This document shows positions 1-7,694 of a DNA stretch of 18,710 bases, in pieces; the stretch's first letter is position 1, and every line of letters starts with the position of its first letter. The DNA is taken from the NCBI GenBank assembly GCA_900771955.1, contig CAAGPW010000150.1, forward strand, positions 1-18,710, written 5' to 3'. Below the pieces are notes generated by a model. The model was given only the letters and a program-made list of their open reading frames with translations, ran no database searches and was not told the DNA's origin. Source of the DNA: Lachnospiraceae bacterium. Lineage in GTDB: Bacteria; Bacillota; Clostridia; Lachnospirales; Lachnospiraceae. The position numbers were made by a program, and so were the translations under genes.

Positions 1-1
1 C

Positions 2-2005
2 ATCTGGGTCAGCACGTTCCATTCTTCCTGTGTGCGGATTCTGCGGAGACATATTGATTTTCTGGGGTATGATACTAGCTTTTCCATTTATGATACCGAT
101 GATCAGAAGACTTTGCTCAAGCAGATTTTGAAGGCTATGCAGCTGGACTCCAAGCTGTTTAAGGAGCGGGCGGTGTTAAGCCAGATCTCCAATGCGAAGA
201 ATGAACTGATCACGCCGGAGGAATTTCTGTTAAATAATTCCGGTGATTATCATGACCGGAAGGTGGGAGAGGTCTACCAGGAGTATCAGAAACGGTTAAA
301 ACAGAACAATGCCCTGGATTTTGATGATCTGATCGTAAAGACGGTGGAGCTTTTTAAAACGGATGCAGAGGTGCTTGATTATTATAATGAAAAATTTCGT
401 TATATCATGGTGGATGAGTATCAGGACACCAACACGGCACAGTTTGAACTGATCCGTCTGCTGGCGCGGAAATATCACAATCTGTGCGTGGTGGGTGATG
501 ACGATCAGTCCATCTACAAATTCCGCGGTGCAAATATACATAATATTTTAAATTTTGAGAAAGAATTTCCGGATGCGGCAGTTATTAAGCTGGAGCAGAA
601 TTACCGTTCCACGTCCAATATCTTAAATGCGGCAAACGGTGTGATAAAAAACAATATCGGGCGGAAGGAAAAAGTTCTCTGGACGGAAAATCCGGTTGGA
701 GATAAAATTGATTTCCGGCAGTTTGACACAGCATATGAGGAGGCGGATTATATTGCCTCCGACATCGAAAAAAAGGTGCGGACTGGAAAGTACCGTTACC
801 GTGACTGCGCGGTGTTATACCGTACAAATGCACAGTCCCGTCTGTTTGAGGAACGTTTTATCGTATCCAATATTCCATATAAGATCGTGGGCGGAGTAAA
901 TTTCTATGCGAGAAAGGAGATCAAGGATCTGCTCGCGTATTTGAAGACGATCGACAATGCGCAGGATGATCTGGCAGTCCGGCGTATCATCAACGTGCCA
1001 AAGCGCGGGATCGGCGCGACTACACTGACACGTGTACAGGATTTCGCCTACGAAAAGGAGATCAGCTTTTATACCGCGTTAAAAATGGCGGATGACATTC
1101 CCTCTCTTGGGCGCAGCGCCACAAAGATCAAGCCGTTTGTGACATTTATCCAGGCAATGCGCTCGAAACTGGAATACTTTACCGTATCCCAGATCCTGGA
1201 GGATATAATTGAGGAGACCGGTTACGTGCGTGAACTGGAAGCGGAAGATACCGATGAGGCGAAGGCGCGTATCGAAAACATTGATGAACTTTTAACAAAG
1301 GTCGTGACCTATGAGCAGAGTGAAGAAAATCCGACCTTAAGTGGATTTTTGGAGGAAGTGGCACTTGTGGCAGACATTGATTCGCTGGATGAGGAGAGCG
1401 ATTATGTGGTGCTTATGACGCTTCACAGCGCAAAGGGACTGGAATTTCCACAGGTATATCTTGCCGGTATGGAGGAAGGACTGTTTCCGAGTTATATGTC
1501 GATCGTGTCCGACAATCCGACGGAAGAGATCGAGGAGGAACGGAGACTCTGTTACGTCGGGATCACACGCGCGAAAGAAAATCTCTCTGTGACCTGTGCC
1601 CGTTCGCGGATGATCCGTGGGGAAATGCAGTATAACAGGGTGTCCCGTTTTGTAAAAGAGATCCCGTCAGAACTTTTGGCGGGAACGGTTGCGCCGGAAA
1701 GAAAAAATCGGGAAGAAGAACAAAACAGCCGCAGGGTGGAGTTCGCGAAGGCAAAAAGCGCATTCCGCGCAAAGCCGATGGCACTGCAGCAGCAGTCCGC
1801 ACCGGCACATGCGTTTGCGAGTGCGTCAACCGGAAAGATCACGCTGGATTATCAGGTGGGAGATACGGTAAAACACATGAAATTCGGCGAGGGAGTCGTG
1901 ACACAGATCGTGGAAGGCGGCAGAGATTATGAGGTTACCGTTGATTTTAAAACAGCGGGTGTAAAGAAAATGTTTGCTGCATTTGCAAAATTAAAGAAGA
2001 TATAA
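2..2005 (+). CDS. pcrA: ATP-dependent DNA helicase PcrA (UvrD/Rep family), 5' end cut by the window edge
   Basis: Superfamily 1A 3'-5' DNA helicase used in nucleotide-excision repair and in clearing stalled RNA polymerase and replication obstacles in the cytoplasm. The frame is open to base 2 and already reads WVSTFHS (motif Ib), so the GTG at 32 is internal and the gene begins upstream. Roughly 70-80 N-terminal residues, including Walker A, lie outside the window. Counting from codon 32, visible motifs are VDEYQDTN (II, about 126), VVGDDDQSIYKFRGA (III), LEQNYRST (IV), LMTLHSAKGLEF (V, about 461) and EEERRLCYVGITRAKENL (VI). After an R/Q-rich linker the C-terminus (DYQVGDTVKHMKFGEGVV) is the Tudor-like domain that in Bacillus PcrA contacts RNA polymerase. 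The end is intact, with no clear terminator before the next promoter. The PcrA name, rather than Rep or UvrD, rests on the Gram-positive context and the tail. Confidence 0.95.
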   Translation: MWVSTFHSSCVRILRRHIDFLGYDTSFSIYDTDDQKTLLKQILKAMQLDSKLFKERAVLSQISNAKNELITPEEFLLNNSGDYHDRKVGEVYQEYQKRLKQNNALDFDDLIVKTVELFKTDAEVLDYYNEKFRYIMVDEYQDTNTAQFELIRLLARKYHNLCVVGDDDQSIYKFRGANIHNILNFEKEFPDAAVIKLEQNYRSTSNILNAANGVIKNNIGRKEKVLWTENPVGDKIDFRQFDTAYEEADYIASDIEKKVRTGKYRYRDCAVLYRTNAQSRLFEERFIVSNIPYKIVGGVNFYARKEIKDLLAYLKTIDNAQDDLAVRRIINVPKRGIGATTLTRVQDFAYEKEISFYTALKMADDIPSLGRSATKIKPFVTFIQAMRSKLEYFTVSQILEDIIEETGYVRELEAEDTDEAKARIENIDELLTKVVTYEQSEENPTLSGFLEEVALVADIDSLDEESDYVVLMTLHSAKGLEFPQVYLAGMEEGLFPSYMSIVSDNPTEEIEEERRLCYVGITRAKENLSVTCARSRMIRGEMQYNRVSRFVKEIPSELLAGTVAPERKNREEEQNSRRVEFAKAKSAFRAKPMALQQQSAPAHAFASASTGKITLDYQVGDTVKHMKFGEGVVTQIVEGGRDYEVTVDFKTAGVKKMFAAFAKLKKI

Positions 2006-2052
2006 AAAAAGTATGAAATATGTAATTTTTTATAGGCGTAGTGGAAAAGATA

Positions 2053-2061
2053 TGTTATAAT
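2053..2061 (+). promoter_or_regulatory. Extended -10 promoter for the 95-aa acidic membrane protein gene
   Basis: TGTTATAAT is a perfect TGn-TATAAT extended -10 box. No good TTGACA is present 16-18 bp upstream (the place is occupied by TATAGGCG), which fits an extended -10 promoter. Start of transcription would be about 2068, giving a 5' leader of about 55 nt ending in the AAAGGAG ribosome binding site at 2108-2114. The site is inferred from sequence only. Confidence 0.6.
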
Positions 2062-2122
2062 TACTGTATACTTAGTATAGTAACAAAATCAGATATAGAT
2101 TATAAATAAAGGAGCGGGAACT

Positions 2123-2410
2123 ATGAACAAGATGGATGAATTAAAAGAGTTGTTAAATGCAAATGTTGTTAAGGTAAACGAGCTTCTGAACAAAAAGGAA
2201 GCAGAGGAGGACAAGAAAAAATCAAAGGTACTCTGTGTCTTTGCAGTGATCGGTGTTATTGCCGCAATCGCAGCAGCAGCTTATGGAATCTACCGTTTCT
2301 TTGCGCCGGATTATCTGGATGATTTTGAAGATGATTTTGATGACATGGATGAAGATGATTTCTTCGATGACGACGATGATGTGACAGATGACGACATGAC
2401 AGAGGATTAA
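2123..2410 (+). CDS. Small single-pass membrane protein with very acidic C-terminal tail, function unknown
   Basis: A 95-residue protein. Residues 1-34 are a charged amphipathic helix (DELKELLNANVVKVNELLNKKE), residues about 35-56 a hydrophobic Ala/Ile-rich membrane span, and residues 65-95 an almost pure Asp/Glu tail with scattered Phe (DDFEDDFDDMDEDDFF). The ATG is well placed, 8 nt after AAAGGAG. The gene has its own promoter and a strong terminator, so it is a single-gene transcript. Proteins of this layout are common in Lachnospiraceae and are usually left as hypothetical or as a domain of unknown function. I cannot assign a role. The KKK before the span suggests the N-terminus is cytoplasmic and the acidic tail outside if the positive-inside rule holds. 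It shares the span-plus-acidic-tail plan, but no obvious homology, with the larger protein at 12004. Confidence 0.85.
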   Translation: MNKMDELKELLNANVVKVNELLNKKEAEEDKKKSKVLCVFAVIGVIAAIAAAAYGIYRFFAPDYLDDFEDDFDDMDEDDFFDDDDDVTDDDMTED

Positions 2411-2437
2411 TCTGATCTGAAAAGAAAAATGTAGAAT

Positions 2438-2468
2438 GGCACCAGGAGTTTTCCTGGTGCCGTTTTTT
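2438..2468 (+). terminator. Rho-independent terminator
   Basis: A perfect 10-bp stem GGCACCAGGA / TCCTGGTGCC with a GTTT loop, followed by G and six T. It closes the 95-aa protein gene. The T-tract runs directly into GGGAG, the ribosome binding site of the next gene. Confidence 0.93.
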
Positions 2469-2478
2469 GGGAGATATG

Positions 2479-3777
2479 ATGAAAAAGAAAGCAGAAGGTT
2501 ATTTCAGTGAACGTGATATCAAGTGGGATAAGCTTGACAATACCGCAAATCTTTTCCCGGTGATCGCGGGTGAAGACATGACAAATGTATACCGGATCGG
2601 CGTCACTTTAAAAGAAGACATCATTCCACAGAAGCTGCAGGAAGCACTGGATATTATCCTGCCAAAATTCGGGGGCTTTAATGTCCGCCTGAGGCAGGGC
2701 GTGTTCTGGTATTATTTTGAGGAAAACGGCAAACGGGCGCCGAAGGTGCGCAAAGAGGATGACTATCCATGCCGTTTTATCGTCCAGAATAAAAACCGCA
2801 GCTATATGTTCCGCGTGACTTATTTTGATAACCGCATCAATCTTGAGGTGTTCCATGTGCTTACGGATGGTATGGGCGGGATCAATTTCATCAAAGAGCT
2901 TACCTACCAGTATCTTCGTCTCGTACATCTTGAGTTGAGGGCACGTGTCGGCGACTCCTTGAGCAGTGAGACATCGCTGAACAGGGAGGACAGCTTTTTA
3001 AAAAATTACAAAAAGAGTCATGCAAAGGGCTATAAGAGCGAGCGTGCTCATCTGATCAAGGGTGAAAAGCTAAAAAAAGGTGAGTTCGGCGTGATGCACG
3101 GGTTCATGAGCGTTTCCCAGTTGAAGCAGGTCTGTCATAAGTATGATGTGAGCATCAATGAATTTCTGGTTGCGGCGACGGCATACAGCATTTATACGGA
3201 GGATATGCGCGGCATGCCGGGCAAACGGCCGATCCGTGTGGCGGTTCCGGTCAATCTGCGCCCGTATTTCAATTCGGTAACGACCAAGAACTTTTTTGTG
3301 ATGGTGTCGGCAGAGTTTGCACCGGACAAAGAGACCTATACGTTTCCGGAGGTGCTTGAGATCATAAAGGCGAGCCTGAGGGGGCAGATCAATAAGGAAC
3401 ATCTTGAAGAACTGTTTTCCTATAATGTGTCCAATGAAAAGCATCTGATCGCGCGGGCGGTTCCGCTGGTGCTTAAAAATATTGCAATGCGCTATGTGTA
3501 TACAATATCTGCGCTCGCAAATACGATCACGGTATCCAATATCGGAAATATTTCAGTCAAAGATGAGTATGAGCCATATATTGAGGGCTTCCATGGTTTT
3601 ATATCGGTATCCAAGGGGCAGTATCTGAAGGGAACGATCTGTTCATACAAGGATACACTGGTCTATACGTTCAGCTCTGTACTGCGGGATGTCTCCGTGC
3701 AGCGCGGTTTTTTCCGTCTGCTGCAGCAGGAAGGCATTGATATTGGCATAGAAAGTAATGGGGTGTATTATGGCTAG
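2479..3777 (+). CDS. HxxxDG acyltransferase (condensation / alcohol-acetyltransferase-like superfamily)
   Basis: A 432-residue cytoplasmic protein of the CoA-dependent acyltransferase fold (CAT, PapA, NRPS condensation and AATase relatives). The catalytic signature HVLTDG (H126, D130, G131) is intact, and the later NLRPYF and SNIGNI segments match the second half of these enzymes. Full length for a single two-lobed transferase. ATG 2479 is preferred because GGGAG (2469-2473) stands 5 nt before it; a TTG at 2467 and ATG at 2476 are in frame but worse spaced. The start lies 10 nt after the preceding terminator and no promoter is visible between, so expression would need read-through or a promoter inside the 95-aa gene. 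The stop overlaps the next gene by 8 nt. The acyl donor and acceptor cannot be told; the linked hydrolase and membrane protein suggest an envelope or lipid substrate (inference). Confidence 0.8.
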   Translation: MKKKAEGYFSERDIKWDKLDNTANLFPVIAGEDMTNVYRIGVTLKEDIIPQKLQEALDIILPKFGGFNVRLRQGVFWYYFEENGKRAPKVRKEDDYPCRFIVQNKNRSYMFRVTYFDNRINLEVFHVLTDGMGGINFIKELTYQYLRLVHLELRARVGDSLSSETSLNREDSFLKNYKKSHAKGYKSERAHLIKGEKLKKGEFGVMHGFMSVSQLKQVCHKYDVSINEFLVAATAYSIYTEDMRGMPGKRPIRVAVPVNLRPYFNSVTTKNFFVMVSAEFAPDKETYTFPEVLEIIKASLRGQINKEHLEELFSYNVSNEKHLIARAVPLVLKNIAMRYVYTISALANTITVSNIGNISVKDEYEPYIEGFHGFISVSKGQYLKGTICSYKDTLVYTFSSVLRDVSVQRGFFRLLQQEGIDIGIESNGVYYG

Positions 3778-4435
3778 GTGCAATCAGTGTAAAATAGAAA
3801 TACGGGATAATGTTTCGGTTTGTCCGCTGTGCGGATGTGTGCTTGACGATGTGAAGGAGCAGAGAAACCGATATCCGAATATCCGACATAAAGATCGTAA
3901 GATCGACCTTGTGACAAGGATCTATCTGTTCGCTGCGATCCTTGCAGAGGTACTGCTTGTATACTTAAATGTCACGCACTTTAAGGGGATCTACTGGTCT
4001 GCGATCACCGGAGGTGCATTTGCCTATGCGTATCTTACAATGCGTTTTGCAATTTTGCATAATGCCGGTTATAAAGCAAAAATGATCATCCAGACGATTT
4101 TTGGTGTCCTGCTGCTGATTTTGATCGACTGGGCAGGCGGTTACCGCGGATGGTCGTTTAATTATGTGCTCCCGGCGGGCATTATTCTCTTAGATCTGGC
4201 GATCGTAGTGCTTATGATTGTAAACAGCAGAAACTGGCAGAGTTATATTTTGTTTCAGCTTATTATGATCGTTCTAAGCCTTTTACCGATCGGGTTTTAT
4301 GAACTGGGGATTGTGACAGAACCGTTCGTCAGTATGGTTGCACTTGCCGCTTCGGTGCTGTTGTTTGTCGGAACGCTGATTATAGGCGGAAGACGTGCAT
4401 CTGCGGAATTAAAGAGAAGATTTCATGTGAGGTAA
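3770..4435 (+). CDS. Zinc-ribbon multi-pass membrane protein (DUF6320-like)
   Basis: A 221-residue protein. The N-terminus holds a CxxC...CxxC zinc ribbon (C4, C7, C18, C21; further C23), then a basic linker, then about six hydrophobic spans (for example IYLFAAILAEVLLVYLNV, TIFGVLLLILIDW, FVSMVALAASVLLFVGTLII) ending with a basic C-terminus. ATG 3770 is chosen over ATG 3758: GGGG at 3760-3763 gives 6-nt spacing and the protein then begins right at the ribbon. It overlaps the acyltransferase stop by 8 nt and ends 3 nt before the hydrolase, so translation of the three is probably coupled. The layout recalls the family I know as DUF6320, which has no assigned biochemical function; that family name is from memory. 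It may be a membrane partner of the acyltransferase (inference). Confidence 0.8.
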   Translation: MARCNQCKIEIRDNVSVCPLCGCVLDDVKEQRNRYPNIRHKDRKIDLVTRIYLFAAILAEVLLVYLNVTHFKGIYWSAITGGAFAYAYLTMRFAILHNAGYKAKMIIQTIFGVLLLILIDWAGGYRGWSFNYVLPAGIILLDLAIVVLMIVNSRNWQSYILFQLIMIVLSLLPIGFYELGIVTEPFVSMVALAASVLLFVGTLIIGGRRASAELKRRFHVR

Positions 4436-4438
4436 GAA

Positions 4439-5359
4439 ATGGAGTCCAGTATACAGGGTAAGGTGATCCGGGAGCTGATCGCACATTTTTCGTCCGATCT
4501 GCTCATCGGAAAAAAAATAAAAAGCGGTGATCTGCGGAAAAAACTGGTGAAAGTGGAACCACACTGGCGTTGCCCGGAAAGCTTTTCATGGACAGAGATC
4601 CAGATGAAAAATTTTACGATGGACTGGCTGGTGCCGGAAGAAAATAACCGGGATAAGGTCGTGCTGCAGTTGCATGGGGGCGGATACATTGCTGGCATGC
4701 GCAATGCCTACCGTACCTTTGGGGTGGTTTATTCGGAGCTTGGCGGAAATATCAGTGTGCTCACACCGGATTACCGCGTTGCACCGGAGCATCCGTTCCC
4801 GGCAGCGTTAGAAGACGCGCTTGCAGCGTTTGACTGGTTGCTGGAACAGGGGTATGCAGAGGAAGATATTATCCTTGCAGGGGATTCCGCCGGGGGAGGG
4901 CTCGTCATGTCACTCTGTTTCCTTTTGCGGCAGCGGGGCAGAAAACTTCCGTGCGGCATTATTGCCATGTCGCCATGGACAGATCTTACACAGAGCGGAG
5001 ATTCTTATGTCATCAACTATGAGAGAGATCCGCTATTTGGGAAGACGAGGGACAGTATGATCTATAATAAAGATTATATCGGGGAGGCTGATCCAAAGAA
5101 TCCCTATATTTCACCATTGTTTGGGAAATTTAACGGTTTTCCGCCGATGCTGATACAGGTCGGATCGTATGAGATGCTGCTCAGTGATGCAGTGGATGTT
5201 GCAAATAAGGCAAAAAAAGCAGGCGTAAAAGTACGCCTCGCTGTGTATGAAGGAATGTTCCACGTATTCCAGATGGGACTTCGGATGATGCCGGAATCCA
5301 AAAGAGCCTGGCATGAGGTGGAAGAATTCCTGAACATACTGCAGCGGGGCGAAGCCTGA
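4439..5359 (+). CDS. Alpha/beta hydrolase, hormone-sensitive-lipase (family IV) type esterase
   Basis: A 306-residue serine hydrolase. The oxyanion-hole motif HGGG is at 79-82, the nucleophile elbow GDSAGG gives S150, and the probable catalytic D250 (LLSDAVD) and H275 (GMFHVF) complete the triad. APEHPFPAALEDA is the typical family segment. No signal peptide, so it is likely cytoplasmic, hydrolysing carboxyl esters of acyl chains or small alcohols. The N-terminal 70 residues form the usual cap. GAGG (4429-4432) lies 6 nt before the ATG. It is the last gene of the acyltransferase operon; pairing an acyl ester synthase with an esterase suggests turnover of the same ester. Its stop is only 2 nt from the stop of the convergent phosphofructokinase gene, leaving no room for a terminator between them. 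Confidence 0.88.
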   Translation: MESSIQGKVIRELIAHFSSDLLIGKKIKSGDLRKKLVKVEPHWRCPESFSWTEIQMKNFTMDWLVPEENNRDKVVLQLHGGGYIAGMRNAYRTFGVVYSELGGNISVLTPDYRVAPEHPFPAALEDALAAFDWLLEQGYAEEDIILAGDSAGGGLVMSLCFLLRQRGRKLPCGIIAMSPWTDLTQSGDSYVINYERDPLFGKTRDSMIYNKDYIGEADPKNPYISPLFGKFNGFPPMLIQVGSYEMLLSDAVDVANKAKKAGVKVRLAVYEGMFHVFQMGLRMMPESKRAWHEVEEFLNILQRGEA

Positions 5360-5361
5360 TT

Positions 5362-6627
5362 CTAATTTAAGGGCTTACTGTGAGACAGATGTGACACATT
5401 CATGTACACAGGAAGTCCGTTTTTATATTCGACCGGAACTTCGCCCTGAATGAGCGGACGGAGATATTCGATCAGAGGTTCTTTGATATCATTTCCTTCC
5501 TCAGAGATCCATTCCACAGGTACCGATTTTGCTTCGTTAGCGATGGATGCAATTTCCGAATAGCCATAAGAAACCTGATAAGGAGTGTTGGAAGTACGTG
5601 TCAGTGTGACCATGGAAGCTGTTACACCGTCCTCAGCACAGGAAACCGCTTTTTCTCCGAGCCGGAAGGATTCATCAAGATCTGTTTTGGAGGAAAGATG
5701 GGAAGCACAGCGCTGCAAAACATTTACTTCGATCGAGCGCACTTTTACATGGATATTTTCCTTTACCATATATTCGAGGCATTTTCCTGCACCGCTAAGC
5801 TGGCTGTGACCGAAAGTGTCCGTTGAACTCTCGGAAGCACTGATATAGTTGCCCTCAGCATCGTGGATGCCCTCGGAGATGGCAACGATAACGTTGTTTG
5901 TGGTTTCAAGGAGGCGTTTGACATCGCCAAGAAAAGCATCCTTGTCAAAAGCCACTTCCGGCAGATAGATCAAATGCGGGGCAGTGGAATATTCATTTCT
6001 TGCAAGTGCGGCAGCGGCAGTGAGCCATCCGGCATCCCGTCCCATGATCTCTACGATCGTCACGCTTTTTACCGCATAGATAAAGGTATCGTGTGCGATC
6101 TCTAAGATGGAGGAGGCAATATATTTTGCGGCAGAGCCGAATCCTGGTGTGTGATCGGTTTTCATCAGATCATTGTCGATCGTCTTTGGAATACCGATGA
6201 TACGGATATCACTGCCAATCTTTTTTGCATAGTTTGATAGTTTTAAGACGGTATCCATGGAATCGTTGCCGCCGATATAGAAAAATGCTTTGATGTGCAG
6301 TGCATCAAACTGCTGAAAAATATAAATATAGGCAGAATCATCATCCAGAAAATCCGGCAGCTTAAAACGGCAGGAACCAAGATACATTGCCGGTGTATGG
6401 GTCAGCGTGGAAAGCGCATCCGGATGTTCCCTGACCAGTTTGCTCAAGTTCAGGATGTTGTCATGCAAAATGCCGAGAATTCCGTTAACGGAACCGTAGA
6501 CAGTGTCATAGTGTTCTGATTTTGTGACGCCACTTATCACCCCGGCAAGGCTCGCATTGATCGCAACGGTTGGACCGCCGGACTGGGCTACCATGCAGTT
6601 TTTTTCGTACGGTTGATTTATACTCAT
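5362..6627 (-). CDS. pfp: 6-phosphofructokinase with PPi-type signature (GGNDS / PKTIDND)
   Basis: Phosphorylates fructose-6-phosphate in glycolysis; 421 residues, cytoplasmic. Visible motifs are AQSGGPTVAIN (15-24), GGNDS (119-123), PKTIDND (147-153) and MGRDAGW (195-201). PKTIDND and an acidic residue in place of the second Gly of GGDGS are marks of diphosphate-dependent enzymes, so PPi is the likelier phosphoryl donor than ATP. The Asp of the usual GGDDS is Asn here. The frame stays open upstream to 6870, but ATG 6627 is chosen because AAGGAG (6634-6639 on the complement) sits 6 nt before it and the family N-terminus starts just there. Divergent from the radical SAM gene, with candidate promoters overlapping in the 115-bp spacer. 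No terminator is seen before the convergent hydrolase. The ATP/PPi choice is inferred from motifs only. Confidence 0.9.
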   Translation of the reverse strand: MSINQPYEKNCMVAQSGGPTVAINASLAGVISGVTKSEHYDTVYGSVNGILGILHDNILNLSKLVREHPDALSTLTHTPAMYLGSCRFKLPDFLDDDSAYIYIFQQFDALHIKAFFYIGGNDSMDTVLKLSNYAKKIGSDIRIIGIPKTIDNDLMKTDHTPGFGSAAKYIASSILEIAHDTFIYAVKSVTIVEIMGRDAGWLTAAAALARNEYSTAPHLIYLPEVAFDKDAFLGDVKRLLETTNNVIVAISEGIHDAEGNYISASESSTDTFGHSQLSGAGKCLEYMVKENIHVKVRSIEVNVLQRCASHLSSKTDLDESFRLGEKAVSCAEDGVTASMVTLTRTSNTPYQVSYGYSEIASIANEAKSVPVEWISEEGNDIKEPLIEYLRPLIQGEVPVEYKNGLPVYMNVSHLSHSKPLN

Positions 6628-6654
6628 AAAAAACTCCTTTATGTGAAAATCATA

Positions 6655-6683
6655 TTGTAAAGATACGTTTCCTATGATATAAG
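6655..6683 (+). promoter_or_regulatory. Candidate promoter for the radical SAM gene
   Basis: TTGTAA (6655-6660), 17-bp spacer, TATAAG (6678-6683). Two mismatches in the -35 and one in the -10. It overlaps the divergent promoter assigned to the phosphofructokinase gene. Confidence 0.4.
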
Positions 6684-6702
6684 ATAAAAATGAAAATGGC
6701 AA
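6674..6702 (-). promoter_or_regulatory. Candidate promoter for the phosphofructokinase gene
   Basis: Read on the complement: TTGCCA (6697-6702), 17-bp spacer, TATCAT (6674-6679), one mismatch in each box. Transcription would start near 6667, giving a leader of about 40 nt that carries the AAGGAG site. The -10 overlaps the -10 of the candidate promoter on the plus strand. Confidence 0.5.
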
Positions 6703-6742
6703 GACCGAGATAGAAAAATTTGGGAGAGAGGAGCGTGGAAAG

Positions 6743-7687
6743 ATGGCATGTGACCTGTGTCCGAGGGCGTGCAGAGTGGACAGGAGTACGGGAGAACGGG
6801 GAATCTGCGGTGAAACAGACCGGTTAAGGGTAGCGCGTGCGGCGCTGCATATGTGGGAGGAACCCTGCATTTCCGGAAAAGCAGGATCGGGGGCGGTTTT
6901 CTTCTGCGGCTGCGCGCTTCACTGTGTGTTCTGTCAGAACAAAAGCATTGCGAATGGAACTGTCGGAAAAGAGATCAGTGAAGAACGGCTTGCGGAGATC
7001 TTTTTAGAACTGCAGGAGAAAAAAGCAAACAATATCAATCTTGTGACGGCAGGACAGTTCGCACCGCAGGTTGCGCGTGCACTGCAGCGGGCGAAAGAGC
7101 AGGGACTTATCATTCCGATCGTATACAATACCAGCAGCTACGAAAATGTGGATACGATAAAAAGATTCGATGGACTTGTGGATATTTATCTGCCGGATTT
7201 AAAATATGTGGATGCCACGCTCAGTGCAAAATACTCCCATGCACCGGATTACTTTGTGACGGCGCAGGCAGCGATCGGGGAAATGGTGCGTCAGGTTGGA
7301 AAGCCGGAATTTTCGGTGGAAGGAGAGCCGGGGCGGATCTTTGCCGAAGAATACAATGAGCGCTGCGATGAGGATGCAGAGATGCTGATGAAGCGTGGCG
7401 TGATCGTAAGACATCTGCTGCTGCCCGGATGTGCCGATGATACAAGACGCGTGATCGCCTATCTGATTGATACTTACGGGGATCAGATATATATCAGTAT
7501 CATGAACCAGTTTACGCCGTTAGACGGACTTTCCGCTTTCCCGGAATTAAACTGCAAAATTTCAGATGCAGAATATGAAGAAATCATTGATTTTGCAATA
7601 GAATATGGTATTGAAAACGCATTTATACAGGAAGGAGGCACGGCAGAGGAGAGCTTCATTCCGGCATTTGACCTGGAGGGAGTGTAA
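6743..7687 (+). CDS. PflX-like radical SAM protein (pyruvate formate-lyase activating enzyme-related)
   Basis: A 314-residue cytoplasmic iron-sulfur protein. The radical SAM cluster motif is GCALHCVFCQN (C57-x3-C61-x2-C64), which binds the [4Fe-4S] cluster that cleaves S-adenosylmethionine. An extra N-terminal Cys set (C3, C6, C10, C22 in CDLCPRACRVDR...GICG) marks the PflX/COG1313 branch rather than PflA itself. The N-terminal motif starts at residue 3, which supports this ATG; a purine-rich GGGAGAGAGGAG lies just upstream (6722-6733). The family is named after similarity to the formate-lyase activase, but its substrate is not established. No pyruvate formate-lyase gene is nearby. The next gene is 74 bp downstream with its own candidate promoter. 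I am confident of the family and not of the substrate. Confidence 0.87.
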   Translation: MACDLCPRACRVDRSTGERGICGETDRLRVARAALHMWEEPCISGKAGSGAVFFCGCALHCVFCQNKSIANGTVGKEISEERLAEIFLELQEKKANNINLVTAGQFAPQVARALQRAKEQGLIIPIVYNTSSYENVDTIKRFDGLVDIYLPDLKYVDATLSAKYSHAPDYFVTAQAAIGEMVRQVGKPEFSVEGEPGRIFAEEYNERCDEDAEMLMKRGVIVRHLLLPGCADDTRRVIAYLIDTYGDQIYISIMNQFTPLDGLSAFPELNCKISDAEYEEIIDFAIEYGIENAFIQEGGTAEESFIPAFDLEGV

Positions 7688-7694
7688 AAATATC

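Noticed and set aside
2006..2122. Possible terminator for pcrA
   Set aside because: AT-rich with a short T-run (2025-2031) but no stem could be found before it.
6628..6870. N-terminal extension of the phosphofructokinase frame on the minus strand up to 6870
   Set aside because: It runs antisense to the radical SAM gene, has no ribosome binding site, and the family N-terminus with AAGGAG begins at 6627.
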